A stretch of 64,000 nucleotides of DNA from Haloferax sp. Q22 (GCF_001482285.1 NZ_LOEP01000027.1:1-64000); one strand, 5' to 3'. Positions 24,592 through 33,127 are shown, numbered from the stretch's first letter. Program-made: numbers and translations. The notes: generated by a model not told the origin, from the letters alone.

Positions 24592-25785
24592 ATGACTTCG
24601 TGGCCAGCCGCCCGCCTGCGCTCTCCGGTCGCGAAGTACTACGCCTACAAGACGACCGAGTTCGTCTCCTTCACGGCGGCCATCTGGATTCTGTTCGTCC
24701 GCTCGCGCGACCTCTCGTTCGCCGAGGTCGGCGCGCTCAACAGCGTCTGGTGGCTCGCGCTCGTCGCGGCTGAGATACCGACCGGCTACCTCGGTGACCG
24801 ACTGGGTCGCCGGAGCGCGATGGCCCTCGGCACGGCCATCATCGCCGTCTCGACGGCGGCGATGGGGCTGTCCGAGACGTTCCTCCAACTCGCGGTCGTC
24901 TACGGCGCGTGGGCCGTCGGCCAGACGTTTCGGTCCGGGAGCGACGACGCGTGGCTCTACGACCTCTTGGCCGAGACTGACGAGACCCACGAGTTCGCCG
25001 CCATCCGCGGGCGCGCCACCGGCGTCGGCCTCGCAATCGGCGCGGTGACGACCCTCGCTGGGGGCCTCCTCGCCGACGCGACGAACTACACGGTCCCCTT
25101 CTTCGCCACCGCCGCGGTGACGGCGCTGGGCGTTCCGATTCTGCTGTCGGTCCCAGAGACCGGAGCTAACGGCGGTGAATTCACACCGCGGACGGCGCTC
25201 CGGGTCATCCGCGAGAAGCTCTCGCGCCCGCCGCTCCGCGGCTTCGTCGCCTACTTCGCGCTCCTGTTCGGCGTCGCCAACATGGTGTACATCTTCGACC
25301 AGCCGATTCTCCGCGACGTGGCGCTCGACCTCGGCGTCCCCGCGACGGCGACGAACACCGCCGTCAGCGCCTCCTACGCGCTGTTCTCGCTGGTCGCGGC
25401 CGCGGCGACGTTCCGCGCCGGCTGGGTCGAAGCCCGCGTCGGCGTCCGACGGTGGTTCCTCGCCTCACCAGTCGTGCTCGCGGTCGCCTACGCGTCGGTC
25501 CCGCTTTTCGGGCCGCTGGCCTTCCCCGCCTTCGCGGTCGCCCGCGGGGTCACGAACGTCTCGTCCGTCCTCGGGAACCAGTACGTCAACGACCGGGTGG
25601 ACTCGGTCGGTCGCGCGACCGTCCTCTCGGCCGCCGGGATGCTCTACTCGCTCGCGGTCGTCCCGTTCGAACTCGCGGGCGGGGTCGTCGCCGACGCCCT
25701 CTCGCCGGCCGGCGCGCTCGCGCTCTTCGGTGGGGTTCTCGTCGTCGGCTCGGGCCTCTTGTGGACGGTCGAACGCCCCGTTTGA
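24592..25785 (+). CDS. Major facilitator superfamily transporter
   Basis: A 397-residue protein with about 12 membrane helices. The loop between helices 2 and 3 carries the MFS signature GYLGDRLGRRSAMALG. The second half begins after a short cytoplasmic loop (FTPRTALRVIREKLSRPPLRG). No substrate-specific motif is recognised; drug or metabolite export is possible. It starts 84 bases after nadC on the same strand but with its own AT-rich upstream element (GTTCTTTGGG), so cotranscription with nad genes is uncertain. Confidence 0.88.
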   Translation: MTSWPAARLRSPVAKYYAYKTTEFVSFTAAIWILFVRSRDLSFAEVGALNSVWWLALVAAEIPTGYLGDRLGRRSAMALGTAIIAVSTAAMGLSETFLQLAVVYGAWAVGQTFRSGSDDAWLYDLLAETDETHEFAAIRGRATGVGLAIGAVTTLAGGLLADATNYTVPFFATAAVTALGVPILLSVPETGANGGEFTPRTALRVIREKLSRPPLRGFVAYFALLFGVANMVYIFDQPILRDVALDLGVPATATNTAVSASYALFSLVAAAATFRAGWVEARVGVRRWFLASPVVLAVAYASVPLFGPLAFPAFAVARGVTNVSSVLGNQYVNDRVDSVGRATVLSAAGMLYSLAVVPFELAGGVVADALSPAGALALFGGVLVVGSGLLWTVERPV

Positions 25786-25843
25786 GGGCCGTTCGGGGTG
25801 TGGACAGCGCTTCGGTGCCCGCCCGCTCCGAAGGGAAAACCCC

Positions 25844-25852
25844 TTAGTTTCG
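25844..25852 (+). promoter_or_regulatory. TATA-like element for pyrF
   Basis: CTTAGTTTC lies 20-28 bases before the pyrF ATG at 25872, the expected position for a leaderless transcript. Confidence 0.42.
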
Positions 25853-25871
25853 GTCGTCGCACTCGCGGGCA

Positions 25872-26669
25872 ATGGGCTTCTTCGACGACCTCCGCGACCG
25901 CATCGAGGCGACAGACAGCGTCGTCTCGGTCGGCCTCGACGCCGACATCGACCGCATTCCCGAACACCTGCTCGACAAGGACCTCCCGCGCTGGGCGTTC
26001 AACCGCCGTATCATCGACGCGACCCACGAGCACGCGGCGGCGTACAAGCCGAACGCGGCGTTCTACGAGGACGAAGATGGCTGGCGCTCTCTGCGCGAGA
26101 CAATCGCCTACGCTCACGGGAAGGGCGTGCCGGTCCTGTTGGACGCCAAGCGCGCCGACATCGGTAACACGACCCGCAAGTACGCCGACCTGCTCGACGA
26201 CGCCGACGCCATCACGGTCAACCCCTACATGGGCCGCGACTCCATCCAGCCGTTCCTCTCGCGGGCGGACAAGGGCGTGTTCGTCCTCTGCCGCACCTCG
26301 AACCCCGGCGGCTCGGACCTCCAGTCGCTCGAACTCGATTCGGGCGAACCCCTCTACGAGCGCGTCGCCGCACTCTGCGACCTCTGGAACGAACACGGGA
26401 ACGTCGGCCTCGTCGTCGGCGCGACCGGCCCTGACGAACTGGAACACCTCCGCGAGCAGGTGCCCGATCTGCCGTTTCTCGTCCCCGGCGTGGGAGCGCA
26501 GGGCGGCGACGCCGAGGCCGCCGTCGAGTTCGGCCTCGCGGACGGCGTCGGCCTCGTGAACTCCTCGCGCGGCATCATCTTCGCCGGCGAGGACGATGGC
26601 GAGGACTTCGACAAGGCCGCCGGACAGGCCGCAAAGCGCCTCAAAAAGCGGCTGAATCAGTACCGCTGA
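25872..26669 (+). CDS. pyrF: Orotidine 5'-phosphate decarboxylase
   Basis: Final step of UMP synthesis. The 265-residue protein belongs to the longer (type 2) family: SVGLDADIDRIPEH binds the substrate, the catalytic tetrad lies in LLDAKRADIGNT, NPYMGRDSIQPFL follows, and the phosphate loop is in VPGVGAQGGD with VNSSRGIIFAG. Monocistronic by context, with a promoter of its own and about 90 bases to the next gene. Confidence 0.96.
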   Translation: MGFFDDLRDRIEATDSVVSVGLDADIDRIPEHLLDKDLPRWAFNRRIIDATHEHAAAYKPNAAFYEDEDGWRSLRETIAYAHGKGVPVLLDAKRADIGNTTRKYADLLDDADAITVNPYMGRDSIQPFLSRADKGVFVLCRTSNPGGSDLQSLELDSGEPLYERVAALCDLWNEHGNVGLVVGATGPDELEHLREQVPDLPFLVPGVGAQGGDAEAAVEFGLADGVGLVNSSRGIIFAGEDDGEDFDKAAGQAAKRLKKRLNQYR

Positions 26670-26759
26670 GTCGGCGCAGACGCTCGATTGTTCCGGCCGC
26701 TCCGTCCGGCTGTCGCTGCCCGGCGAGACGTTTACCACCGTGCGACCCTAACTGCGCCC

Positions 26760-27350
26760 GTGGACCGAGACCGACTTGTCATGGGGCTCGCGGCGGTGTT
26801 CGCGGGAATTACCATGCTCCTCGTCGTGTTGGCGTTCGCCTACCGACAGCTTCTGTTGCTGTTCGTCGCCGTCCCCTTCGGCGCGACGACGTACTTCATG
26901 TACGCCCACGTCAGCGGACGCCTCGAAGAGCGGTTCCGCAGGACGCGCGTCCGCGCCGACGCCGGCCGCGGCGGGTTCGGTTTCCGGTCGGAGCGACGGC
27001 GAGGCGACCGCCGGGAGACCGGTGGCTTCGGTGCGGGTCCCCGCGGCGACCCCCAAGAAGGACCGCGAGCCGGACGATTCGGCCCTAACGACGGTCCCGA
27101 CGGCGGATTCGACGGTGGTCGGCGGAGACGGCGCGCCCGCGACGGAAGCGGGACGCGAGTCCGCCCGCCGCGGCGCGGTATGAGTCGGCAGAAAGCCCTC
27201 GAAACGCTCGACCTCGACGACGACGCCTCCGAGGACGAGGTGAAAGCGGCCTACCGGAAGCGAGTCAAGGAGACCCACCCGGACTCGAAGACCGGCGACG
27301 AAGAGGCGTTCAAGCGCGTCAACCGCGCCTACGAGCGCCTGACCGAGTAA
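26760..27350 (+). CDS. Membrane-anchored J-domain protein
   Basis: A 196-residue protein in unusual order. Two membrane helices come first (about residues 8-55, around LAAVFAGITMLLVVLAFAYR). An Arg/Gly/Asp-rich linker of about 80 residues follows, and a J domain sits at the C-terminus. The J domain has the invariant HPD motif (KETHPDSKTGDEEAF) and ends in RVNRAYERL. It should recruit DnaK to the cytoplasmic face of the membrane. A GTG start is chosen because TTTACC lies about 30 bases upstream and the protein begins just before the first helix. Confidence 0.82.
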   Translation: MDRDRLVMGLAAVFAGITMLLVVLAFAYRQLLLLFVAVPFGATTYFMYAHVSGRLEERFRRTRVRADAGRGGFGFRSERRRGDRRETGGFGAGPRGDPQEGPRAGRFGPNDGPDGGFDGGRRRRRARDGSGTRVRPPRRGMSRQKALETLDLDDDASEDEVKAAYRKRVKETHPDSKTGDEEAFKRVNRAYERLTE

Positions 27351-27356
27351 CGCGTG

Positions 27357-27365
27357 TTCTTTTTC
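27357..27365 (+). terminator. Candidate T-tract terminator
   Basis: TTCTTTTTC follows the J-domain stop by six bases. Archaeal RNA polymerase can stop on such T-runs without a hairpin. Confidence 0.4.
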
Positions 27366-27491
27366 ATCCGCATTCGACCGCCACGAGCCCCGACGAGCGC
27401 CCCTGCGTCGGTTCCGTCTCGATTGCGGTACGTTCTCATGGCAATCGCTACCGCGGAAAGCGTTTTCACGGTCGGTTTCCTACCCGCTTCC

Positions 27492-29096
27492 ATGAGCGCG
27501 GATCGGGCTCTCTTGGACGAGGCCCTCGAGCGCGGTGAGGAAGAAGGCGGAAACGTCGAGTTCAAAGAACGCCTCACCCGCGCCGTTCACCTGTCCGACG
27601 GCCGGATGGAGTCGCTCGCGGCGCAACTCAGACACCGAGTGCTCTCCGGCGACGGCGTGGCGACCTACGTGGTCGGCGTCACCGACGACGGCGGCATCGC
27701 CGGCATCCCGCCGGACGACTTCTCCGAGACCATGGACGTGCTGTCGCTTCTGGCCGAGGAGGCCGGGGCGCACATCGAAGACGTAGAGACGTGGGGCGTC
27801 GGCGATTCGGCCGAACGCGGCCTCGTCGGCGTCGCGACCATCCGCGAGGGGGCGATGCTCGACGTGGACGACGACCACATCGTCGTCGGCACCGCGGGCC
27901 ACGTCGACCACGGCAAGTCCACCCTCGTCGGCTCGCTCGTGACTGGACAGGCCGACAACGGCAACGGCGGCACGCGGTCGTTCCTCGACGTACAGCCCCA
28001 CGAGGTCGAACGCGGCCTGTCGGCGGACCTCTCGTACGCCGTCTACGGCTTTTCCGACGACGGCCCGGTCCACATGCGAAACCCCCACCGGAAGTCCGAC
28101 CGGGCGCAAATCGTCCAAGAGGCCGACCGGCTGGTCTCGTTCGTCGACACCGTCGGCCACGAGCCGTGGCTCCGGACGACGATTCGCGGCCTCGTCGGTC
28201 AGCGCCTCGACTACGGCCTGCTCGTCGTCGCCGCCGACGACGGTCCGACGCGGACGACCCGCGAACACCTCGGCATCCTGCTCGCGATGGAGCTACCGAC
28301 GGTCGTCGCCATCACGAAGGTCGACGCCGTCTCCGAGGAGCGCGCCGCCGAGGTGGAACGCGAGGTCGAACGGCTCCTCCGCGACGTGGGTCGGACGCCC
28401 CTGAGCGTCGAGCGCCACGGCGTCGATGCCGCGGTCGACGAGATAAGCGAGTCGGTCGTCCCGCTGTTCCTGACGAGCGCGGTCACGATGGACGGCCTCG
28501 GCGACCTCGACCGGCTGTTCGAGGCGCTCCCGAAGCGCAGCGCCGCCGAGGGCGACTTCAAGATGTACATCGACCGGACTTACTCGGTCACGGGCGTCGG
28601 CGCGGTCGCCTCAGGCACGGTCAACTCCGGGGCGGTCGAGGCCGGCGACAAACTGCTCTTGGGGCCGATGTCCGACGGCGAGTTCCGCGAGGTCGAGGTC
28701 CGCTCCATCGAGATGCACTACCACCGGGTCGACCGGGCCAACGCCGGCCGCATCGTCGGCATCGCCCTCAAGGGCGTCCGCGAGTCCGAAATCGAACGCG
28801 GGATGGTGCTTCTCCCGGCCGACTCGGAGCCGACGGCGGTCCGCGAGTTCGAAGCCGACGTGATGGTGCTCAACCACCCGACGCGGATTCAGGAGGGCTA
28901 CGAGCCGGTCGTCCACCTCGAAACCATCTCCGAGGCGGCCGTCTTCCACCCCGACGGCGGGCGACTCCTGCCCGGCGACACCGGGACGACCCGCGTGGAG
29001 TTCAAGTTCCGGCCGTACTTCGTCGAGGAGGGCCAGCGATTCGTCTTCCGCGAGGGCCGGTCGAAGGGCGTCGGGACCGTGACGAAGGTCGACTAA
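27492..29096 (+). CDS. GTPBP1-like translational GTPase
   Basis: A 534-residue EF-Tu-superfamily GTPase. The G1 loop is GTAGHVDHGKST near residue 135, G3 is VDTVGHEP, and G4 is ITKVD. Two beta-barrel domains follow (FKMYIDRTYSVTGVGAVASG and FEADVMVLNHPTRIQEGYEP). An extra N-terminal domain of about 125 residues (NVEFKERLTRAVHLSDGR, VATYVVGVTDDGGIAGI) precedes the GTPase, as in the GTPBP1/GTPBP2 group linked in eukaryotes to mRNA decay and ribosome rescue. Its archaeal role is not established. The ATG at 27492 is the first in the conserved part. Confidence 0.88.
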   Translation: MSADRALLDEALERGEEEGGNVEFKERLTRAVHLSDGRMESLAAQLRHRVLSGDGVATYVVGVTDDGGIAGIPPDDFSETMDVLSLLAEEAGAHIEDVETWGVGDSAERGLVGVATIREGAMLDVDDDHIVVGTAGHVDHGKSTLVGSLVTGQADNGNGGTRSFLDVQPHEVERGLSADLSYAVYGFSDDGPVHMRNPHRKSDRAQIVQEADRLVSFVDTVGHEPWLRTTIRGLVGQRLDYGLLVVAADDGPTRTTREHLGILLAMELPTVVAITKVDAVSEERAAEVEREVERLLRDVGRTPLSVERHGVDAAVDEISESVVPLFLTSAVTMDGLGDLDRLFEALPKRSAAEGDFKMYIDRTYSVTGVGAVASGTVNSGAVEAGDKLLLGPMSDGEFREVEVRSIEMHYHRVDRANAGRIVGIALKGVRESEIERGMVLLPADSEPTAVREFEADVMVLNHPTRIQEGYEPVVHLETISEAAVFHPDGGRLLPGDTGTTRVEFKFRPYFVEEGQRFVFREGRSKGVGTVTKVD

Positions 29097-29136
29097 AACA
29101 GCACGGGCGGCGACTTCGGTTCGTCTCCGCCGACGG

Positions 29137-29628
29137 TCAGGCCGAGTCCTCGACCGCGACGTAGCCGTCCGGTTTTCTCGCCGCCGCGCCGAACAGCACC
29201 GCCCAGTCGAGCAGCCGGGCGACTCTGTCGCGCCAGCGCGACTCCCACCCGTCAGGGTCGCGGTGTCGCTCCCAGTTCGGGACGGTCGGCTCGAACGCGT
29301 CGAACACCGCGTCCGCAGGCGTCGGTTCGTCGCCGAGGACGTCGAGCGCCTCGCGCGCGCCGAAGACGTTCGCCTCGAAGGCGGCCCGCAGTTCGGCTGC
29401 GTCGGGGTCGTCGCGGACGCGCTCGAAACCGCGGCTCACCTCGCGGGCGAGCCCGAGCGACTGGCAGAACACGAGCCAGTCGCGGCCCTCGTCGGGCGTC
29501 ACGTCGAGTCGCTCGGCGACGCGCCCGCAACAGTCGTCTTCGGAGCCGGGAATCAGCGGGACGGCGCGGTGGGCGTCCCACAATCGGTCGAGGGAGTCCG
29601 GCGCGGGCGGGACCGGCTTGCGCCTCAC
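29137..29628 (-). CDS. Unknown protein coupled to mch
   Basis: A 163-residue acidic, helix-rich protein with no membrane segment. A Cys-Cys pair lies in SEDDCCGRVAERL and a Trp-rich second half carries PNWERHRDPDGWESRWRDRV. I do not recognise the family; the first half may resemble a helix-turn-helix (VAERLDVTPDEGRDWLVFC) but this is weak. Its ATG overlaps the mch stop by four bases, so it is translated with mch and may work in the same one-carbon pathway or simply be an operon passenger. Confidence 0.68.
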   Translation of the reverse strand: MRRKPVPPAPDSLDRLWDAHRAVPLIPGSEDDCCGRVAERLDVTPDEGRDWLVFCQSLGLAREVSRGFERVRDDPDAAELRAAFEANVFGAREALDVLGDEPTPADAVFDAFEPTVPNWERHRDPDGWESRWRDRVARLLDWAVLFGAAARKPDGYVAVEDSA

Positions 29629-30557
29629 AGTCCGAATGAGTCGGCGAGCACGTCCTCGTCGGTCTCGCCGAGGGTGTACGTCGGGCCGTTGACCACGTCG
29701 ACCGTGACCTGCGCGGGGCCGAACACGTCGGGGTCAACCTCGCCGAAGTCCCAGTCGGCGTCCTCGAACAGCTGCTCGAACGGGACGCCGTAGTCGGGTC
29801 CGGCCGTGGAAATCGCGCGGTCGAAGTCGTCGAAGTCCTCGCTGACGGTGACGTGGACGCGCCCGCCGTAGGCGACGGCGTCGTTCGTCCGACCCATGGC
29901 GACGCTCTCGTCGTAGCTGACGGGCGCGAGCGGGGCGGAGCCGTTGATAGAGAGGATATTCGTCGGGTCGTAGCCCGCCTCGAAAAGGTTGAACACGGCG
30001 AGTTCGGCGGCGCGGGCCGCGCCCGTGACGCTCCCGACGAGCGAGCCGGTCGCGTAGGTCGGCAGGAAGACGGCGCTCGGTTCGAGGCCGGTCGTCTCCG
30101 CGACGTGTTCCGCGACTTCGTCGGTCGGGAGGTCGATGCTCTCGACCGAGAGGACCGTCAGGTCGAACTCGTCGTAGTAGCCGAGGTGGTGGAACTCCTC
30201 TTCCTCGCCGACCAGCGCGCGTGCGGGGCCGGAACCGAGGCCGTCGAAGTCGTCGAAGGTGAGCTCCCAGCCGGCCTTCTGCGAGCAGAGGAGGGCCAGC
30301 GCGGGGCGGTCGGTGGAGAGTTCGACGTGCGGGCGGGGCGTGCCGGCGACCTCGCCCATCCGCGTCTGTACCGTGGCGAGACCCGCGGTCTGAATCTCCG
30401 CGAGGAGCATCCCCGCTTCGACACCGCCGTCGGCGTCGACGCCGAAGTCGATGACCGTCGCACCTGAGTCGAGTTCGTAGGCCTCGATGCCGAGTTCCCC
30501 GGCGAAGTCGAGCGCCTCGTCGACCAGTTCGATGGCCATCCGATTGATGCTGTCCAT
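29625..30557 (-). CDS. mch: Methenyltetrahydromethanopterin cyclohydrolase
   Basis: Interconverts the methenyl and formyl forms of the one-carbon carrier. The 310-residue protein has family segments MGEVAGTPRPHVELSTDRPA, LLCSQKAGWEL, GSGPARALVGEEE, NGSAPLAPVSYDES, GRTNDAVAYGG and VFGPAQVTVD. Methanogens use it with methanopterin; haloarchaea lack methanogenesis and are thought to use it with folate-type carriers. A CTTTAGCC element 25-33 bases upstream supports a leaderless start at this ATG. The next gene overlaps its stop. Confidence 0.94.
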   Translation of the reverse strand: MDSINRMAIELVDEALDFAGELGIEAYELDSGATVIDFGVDADGGVEAGMLLAEIQTAGLATVQTRMGEVAGTPRPHVELSTDRPALALLCSQKAGWELTFDDFDGLGSGPARALVGEEEEFHHLGYYDEFDLTVLSVESIDLPTDEVAEHVAETTGLEPSAVFLPTYATGSLVGSVTGAARAAELAVFNLFEAGYDPTNILSINGSAPLAPVSYDESVAMGRTNDAVAYGGRVHVTVSEDFDDFDRAISTAGPDYGVPFEQLFEDADWDFGEVDPDVFGPAQVTVDVVNGPTYTLGETDEDVLADSFGL

Positions 30558-30579
30558 GCGAGGCGATTGCGCGCCTTCG

Positions 30580-30588
30580 GCTAAAGGG
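30580..30588 (-). promoter_or_regulatory. TATA-like element for mch
   Basis: Reads CCTTTAGCC on the minus strand, 23-31 bases before the mch ATG at 30557. Confidence 0.42.
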
Positions 30589-30677
30589 TTTGTCAGTCAC
30601 CCACCGCTACGGGTCGCGTGGACGTGTCTCGTGGCTCGCATGGTGGAAACGCACGCGGATCACCGCGGCCCGCGAAT

Positions 30678-30992
30678 CTACTCGCGGTCGCTTCTGGCTT
30701 CTCGCCCGAGGTGGGCTTCGACGGCGTCGACCTTGTCGGCGGCCGTCTGGTCTTTCGTGCGCTTGTCGTCTATCTTCAGGAACGTGCTCACGCGGTCGCC
30801 GTCGACCGCCTTGTGGGCCGCGCCGACCGCCGCGAGCAGTTCGTCGATGTCGTCGGCCTCGATGACCGTCCCCATCGGGTTCGTCTCGTAGGACACCTCG
30901 AAGTCGTCGAGGGCCGCGACCGCCTTGGCGACCTCACCCGACATGCTGCCTTCGACGACCGGTGCGACGCTCAGCATCGCGATGACTGTCAT
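30678..30992 (-). CDS. MTH1187-family thiamine-binding protein
   Basis: A 104-residue ferredoxin-like fold protein of the MTH1187/YkoF group. Landmarks are AMLSVAPVVEGSMSGEVAKA, the turn YETNPMGTVIEADDIDELL and the C-terminal helix IDDKRTKDQTAADKVDAVE. Members form tetramers that bind thiamine or hydroxymethylpyrimidine-like ligands. The local context gives no thiamine pathway partner. A canonical GTTTTACTA element 22-31 bases upstream on the minus strand (about 31013-31022) supports a leaderless start. Confidence 0.88.
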   Translation of the reverse strand: MTVIAMLSVAPVVEGSMSGEVAKAVAALDDFEVSYETNPMGTVIEADDIDELLAAVGAAHKAVDGDRVSTFLKIDDKRTKDQTAADKVDAVEAHLGREARSDRE

Positions 30993-31097
30993 GGTCGAAC
31001 CAACGCGCCACGCGGTAGTAAAACGGAGTGGACCGAGACGGTCGATTCGATACCGGAACCGACGAGGCTATCTCCTCGAACAGCCACAGATTCCGAT

Positions 31098-31265
31098 ATG
31101 TTCCAGAGCGAACTCACTCGGATGGCACTCGTCGCAGGGGCGAACGTCGTCGGTGGGGTGACCCTCGGCTCGGCCATCGGCGGCACGGTCGGTTACGCGG
31201 CGGAGTGGACCGCGACAGGAGCCATCTTGGGGCTGGCAGTCGCCGTCTTCGCCGCCCGGAGATAG
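31098..31265 (+). CDS. Small glycine-rich membrane protein
   Basis: A 55-residue protein made of two short hydrophobic segments with glycine spacing (GANVVGGVTLGSAIGGTVG and GAILGLAVAVFAAR). It resembles small helical hairpins that oligomerise through glycine zippers. No family recognised. The ATG is followed by haloarchaeal-like sequence; the longer open frame upstream overlaps the thiamine-binding gene antisense and was not used. It precedes a YihY-type membrane protein by 65 bases. Confidence 0.6.
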   Translation: MFQSELTRMALVAGANVVGGVTLGSAIGGTVGYAAEWTATGAILGLAVAVFAARR

Positions 31266-31330
31266 CCGCCTCCGCATCCCCGACTTGGCAACGCATCGCG
31301 CTTTTCTCGTCGGCCGACGTATCAGCATCC

Positions 31331-32395
31331 ATGAATCCGCGTGTCACGAGAGCGCTCACGCTCGGCCGGGCCATCGTCTACGAGGTGCGAACCGAGCGGC
31401 TCACCTTCATGGCGGGAAGCATCGCCTACGGGGCGTTCGTCTCGCTGCTACCGCTGTTTCTGCTCGTCCTCGCGGCCGTCTCCGCCACCGGCGACAGCGG
31501 TCTCCGCGAGGGCGTCATCGCCGTCATCCAGTCCGTGTTGACCCCCGGTGCGGGCGACGTTATCATCGCCGAACTGGAGTCGTCGACCCAGTTGGCGAGC
31601 CTCTCTGTCGTCGGGGTGCTCGTGTTGGTGTGGGGGACGCTCCGCATCTTCCGCGGCCTCGACACCGCCTTCTCGGACATCTACGAGTCGGAGGCGGCCA
31701 ACACCTTCGCCGACCAACTCTCCGACGGCATCGTCGTGCTCGTCACCGTCGCCGTCGCCGTCGTCGCCGGCGCGCTCATCGAGTCCGCGCTCCCGGCGCT
31801 CGACGGTGCGCTCGGGTGGGCCGTCTACCGCGGGCTCCTCGTGGTCGTCCTGTTCGTGACGTTCTACCCGATGTACTACATCTTCCCCGACGAGGACGTG
31901 ACCTACCTCGAAGTCGTCCCCGGCACCCTCGTCGCCGCCGTCGGGCTGACGACCTTCGAGTCGCTGTTCCGGCTCTACGTCGAGTTCAGCAGTCGCGCCC
32001 CCGAGTCGAGCGTCGTCGCCGGCATCCTCGTCCTCCTGACGTGGCTCTACTTCAGCGGGCTCGTCATCCTCCTCGGCGCGGCCGTCAACGCGGTGCTGTC
32101 GAACCGCTCGCGCGACGTGAACGTCCGCCCGTTGTTCGGCGGCGTCCCCCTCGACTCGCAGGCCGACGCGGTGACTCGCGGCGAGGTGACCGCGGCCATC
32201 GAACGACTCGACCACCTCGTGGCGGCCGCTCCGCACGAGGACCTGACAGTTCGCGTCGGCGACGAGTCCGTCACGCTCCCCCGGCCCGAACGGGTCGTCG
32301 CCGACACCGACACCGAAACCAGTCGGTTCCTCCCGGAGGGCCCAGTCAGACTGGAACTCCGATGGTCCTCGTGGCCTGATAGTCAGGAGGAGTGA
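31331..32395 (+). CDS. YihY/UPF0761-family membrane protein
   Basis: A 354-residue protein with six membrane helices over residues about 28-265. Family segments are RLTFMAGSIAYGAFVSLLPL, LVLVWGTLRIFRGLDTAF, YPMYYIFPDEDVTYLEVVPG and LLTWLYFSGLVILLGAAVNA. The acidic C-terminal domain of about 85 residues is cytoplasmic. Homologues were once called RNase BN, which proved wrong; proposed roles include transport or envelope functions, none firm. Its stop overlaps a possible GTG start of the next gene. Confidence 0.85.
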   Translation: MNPRVTRALTLGRAIVYEVRTERLTFMAGSIAYGAFVSLLPLFLLVLAAVSATGDSGLREGVIAVIQSVLTPGAGDVIIAELESSTQLASLSVVGVLVLVWGTLRIFRGLDTAFSDIYESEAANTFADQLSDGIVVLVTVAVAVVAGALIESALPALDGALGWAVYRGLLVVVLFVTFYPMYYIFPDEDVTYLEVVPGTLVAAVGLTTFESLFRLYVEFSSRAPESSVVAGILVLLTWLYFSGLVILLGAAVNAVLSNRSRDVNVRPLFGGVPLDSQADAVTRGEVTAAIERLDHLVAAAPHEDLTVRVGDESVTLPRPERVVADTDTETSRFLPEGPVRLELRWSSWPDSQEE

Positions 32396-32433
32396 CGGCG
32401 GGCGTTATGGGGCTGGCGTGCGTATGGTACACT

Positions 32434-32718
32434 ATGGCAATAAAGACTCCCGCACGACCGACCCAGCCGGCGCGACCGCTCGAACAGGACCGAACGAGGT
32501 GGGAGGCCGTCGAGACGACCGCCGAGACGGCCTCGCGTGCGGTTCGACCCCCGACCGTCGTCGAACACCGGCGACTGCCCGAGAAGGACTTCGGCGAGGC
32601 GCGCCTCGTCTGGCGCTGCGACGACTGCGGCGAACTCGGCTCGCTGACCGCGTTCCCGTCGGCGTGTCCCGACTGCGGCGCAGGTCGCGAGGCGCTGTTT
32701 TACTTCACCGAGGACTGA
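32434..32718 (+). CDS. Rubredoxin-like zinc-ribbon protein
   Basis: A 94-residue protein. The last 40 residues form a rubredoxin-like knuckle pair, WRCDDCGELG and ACPDCGAGRE, able to bind one zinc or iron. The N-terminal half is a Thr/Arg/Glu-rich helix. Two starts compete. The ATG at 32434 gives this protein, while a GTG at 32392 overlaps the YihY stop (GTGA) and would add 14 residues. Coupling to the membrane protein would favour the GTG. Function unknown; many haloarchaeal proteins share this C-terminal ribbon. Confidence 0.7.
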   Translation: MAIKTPARPTQPARPLEQDRTRWEAVETTAETASRAVRPPTVVEHRRLPEKDFGEARLVWRCDDCGELGSLTAFPSACPDCGAGREALFYFTED

Positions 32719-32788
32719 CGCCTCGGTCGAGCGCGGTCCGCCACCGGCCGACCGCGACCGTTTTCCCGCCGGCCGACGACCCCCGGAT

Positions 32789-33043
32789 ATGTATCTCTCT
32801 CACCCCGTCCGTCGCATGCGCGACGACCCCCTCGCCGACGAGGTCGCGGAACTCCGCGTCGAACCCGCGGACGACGACGCCCGCGCCGCGCTCGAAACCC
32901 GCGTCAAGTCGCTCGGCGGCAGCCTCGAACGCGAACTTCGATTCGGTGGCGTCGTGGTCTCGCTCGCGGAATCGGCCGTCTCCGACCTCTGCGAACTCGA
33001 CGGTATCGAGCGAATCGAGACGGTCGACACGCTCGGTTACTGA
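32789..33043 (+). CDS. Small conserved haloarchaeal protein
   Basis: An 84-residue protein with a beta-alpha-beta pattern: a helix DDDARAALETRVKSLGG, then strands ELRFGGVVVSLAE and a final ERIETVDTLGY. The small fold and absence of a signal peptide suggest a cytosolic binding protein, but no family is recognised. The start codon is set by an ATG following the AT-poor gap at 32719-32788. Confidence 0.6.
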   Translation: MYLSHPVRRMRDDPLADEVAELRVEPADDDARAALETRVKSLGGSLERELRFGGVVVSLAESAVSDLCELDGIERIETVDTLGY

Positions 33044-33097
33044 TTCTTCGCCCACGCGTGCGAGGACGGGACGGCCGTTCCGGCGATTGATGTCAAC

Positions 33098-33104
33098 TAT
33101 TTAG
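33098..33104 (+). promoter_or_regulatory. TATA-like element for the microprotein operon
   Basis: TATTTAG lies 24-30 bases before the ATG at 33128, the best-formed TATA element in this part of the window and well placed for a leaderless transcript. Confidence 0.55.
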
Positions 33105-33127
33105 TGTATCGTCCAGGGATGTAGCGT

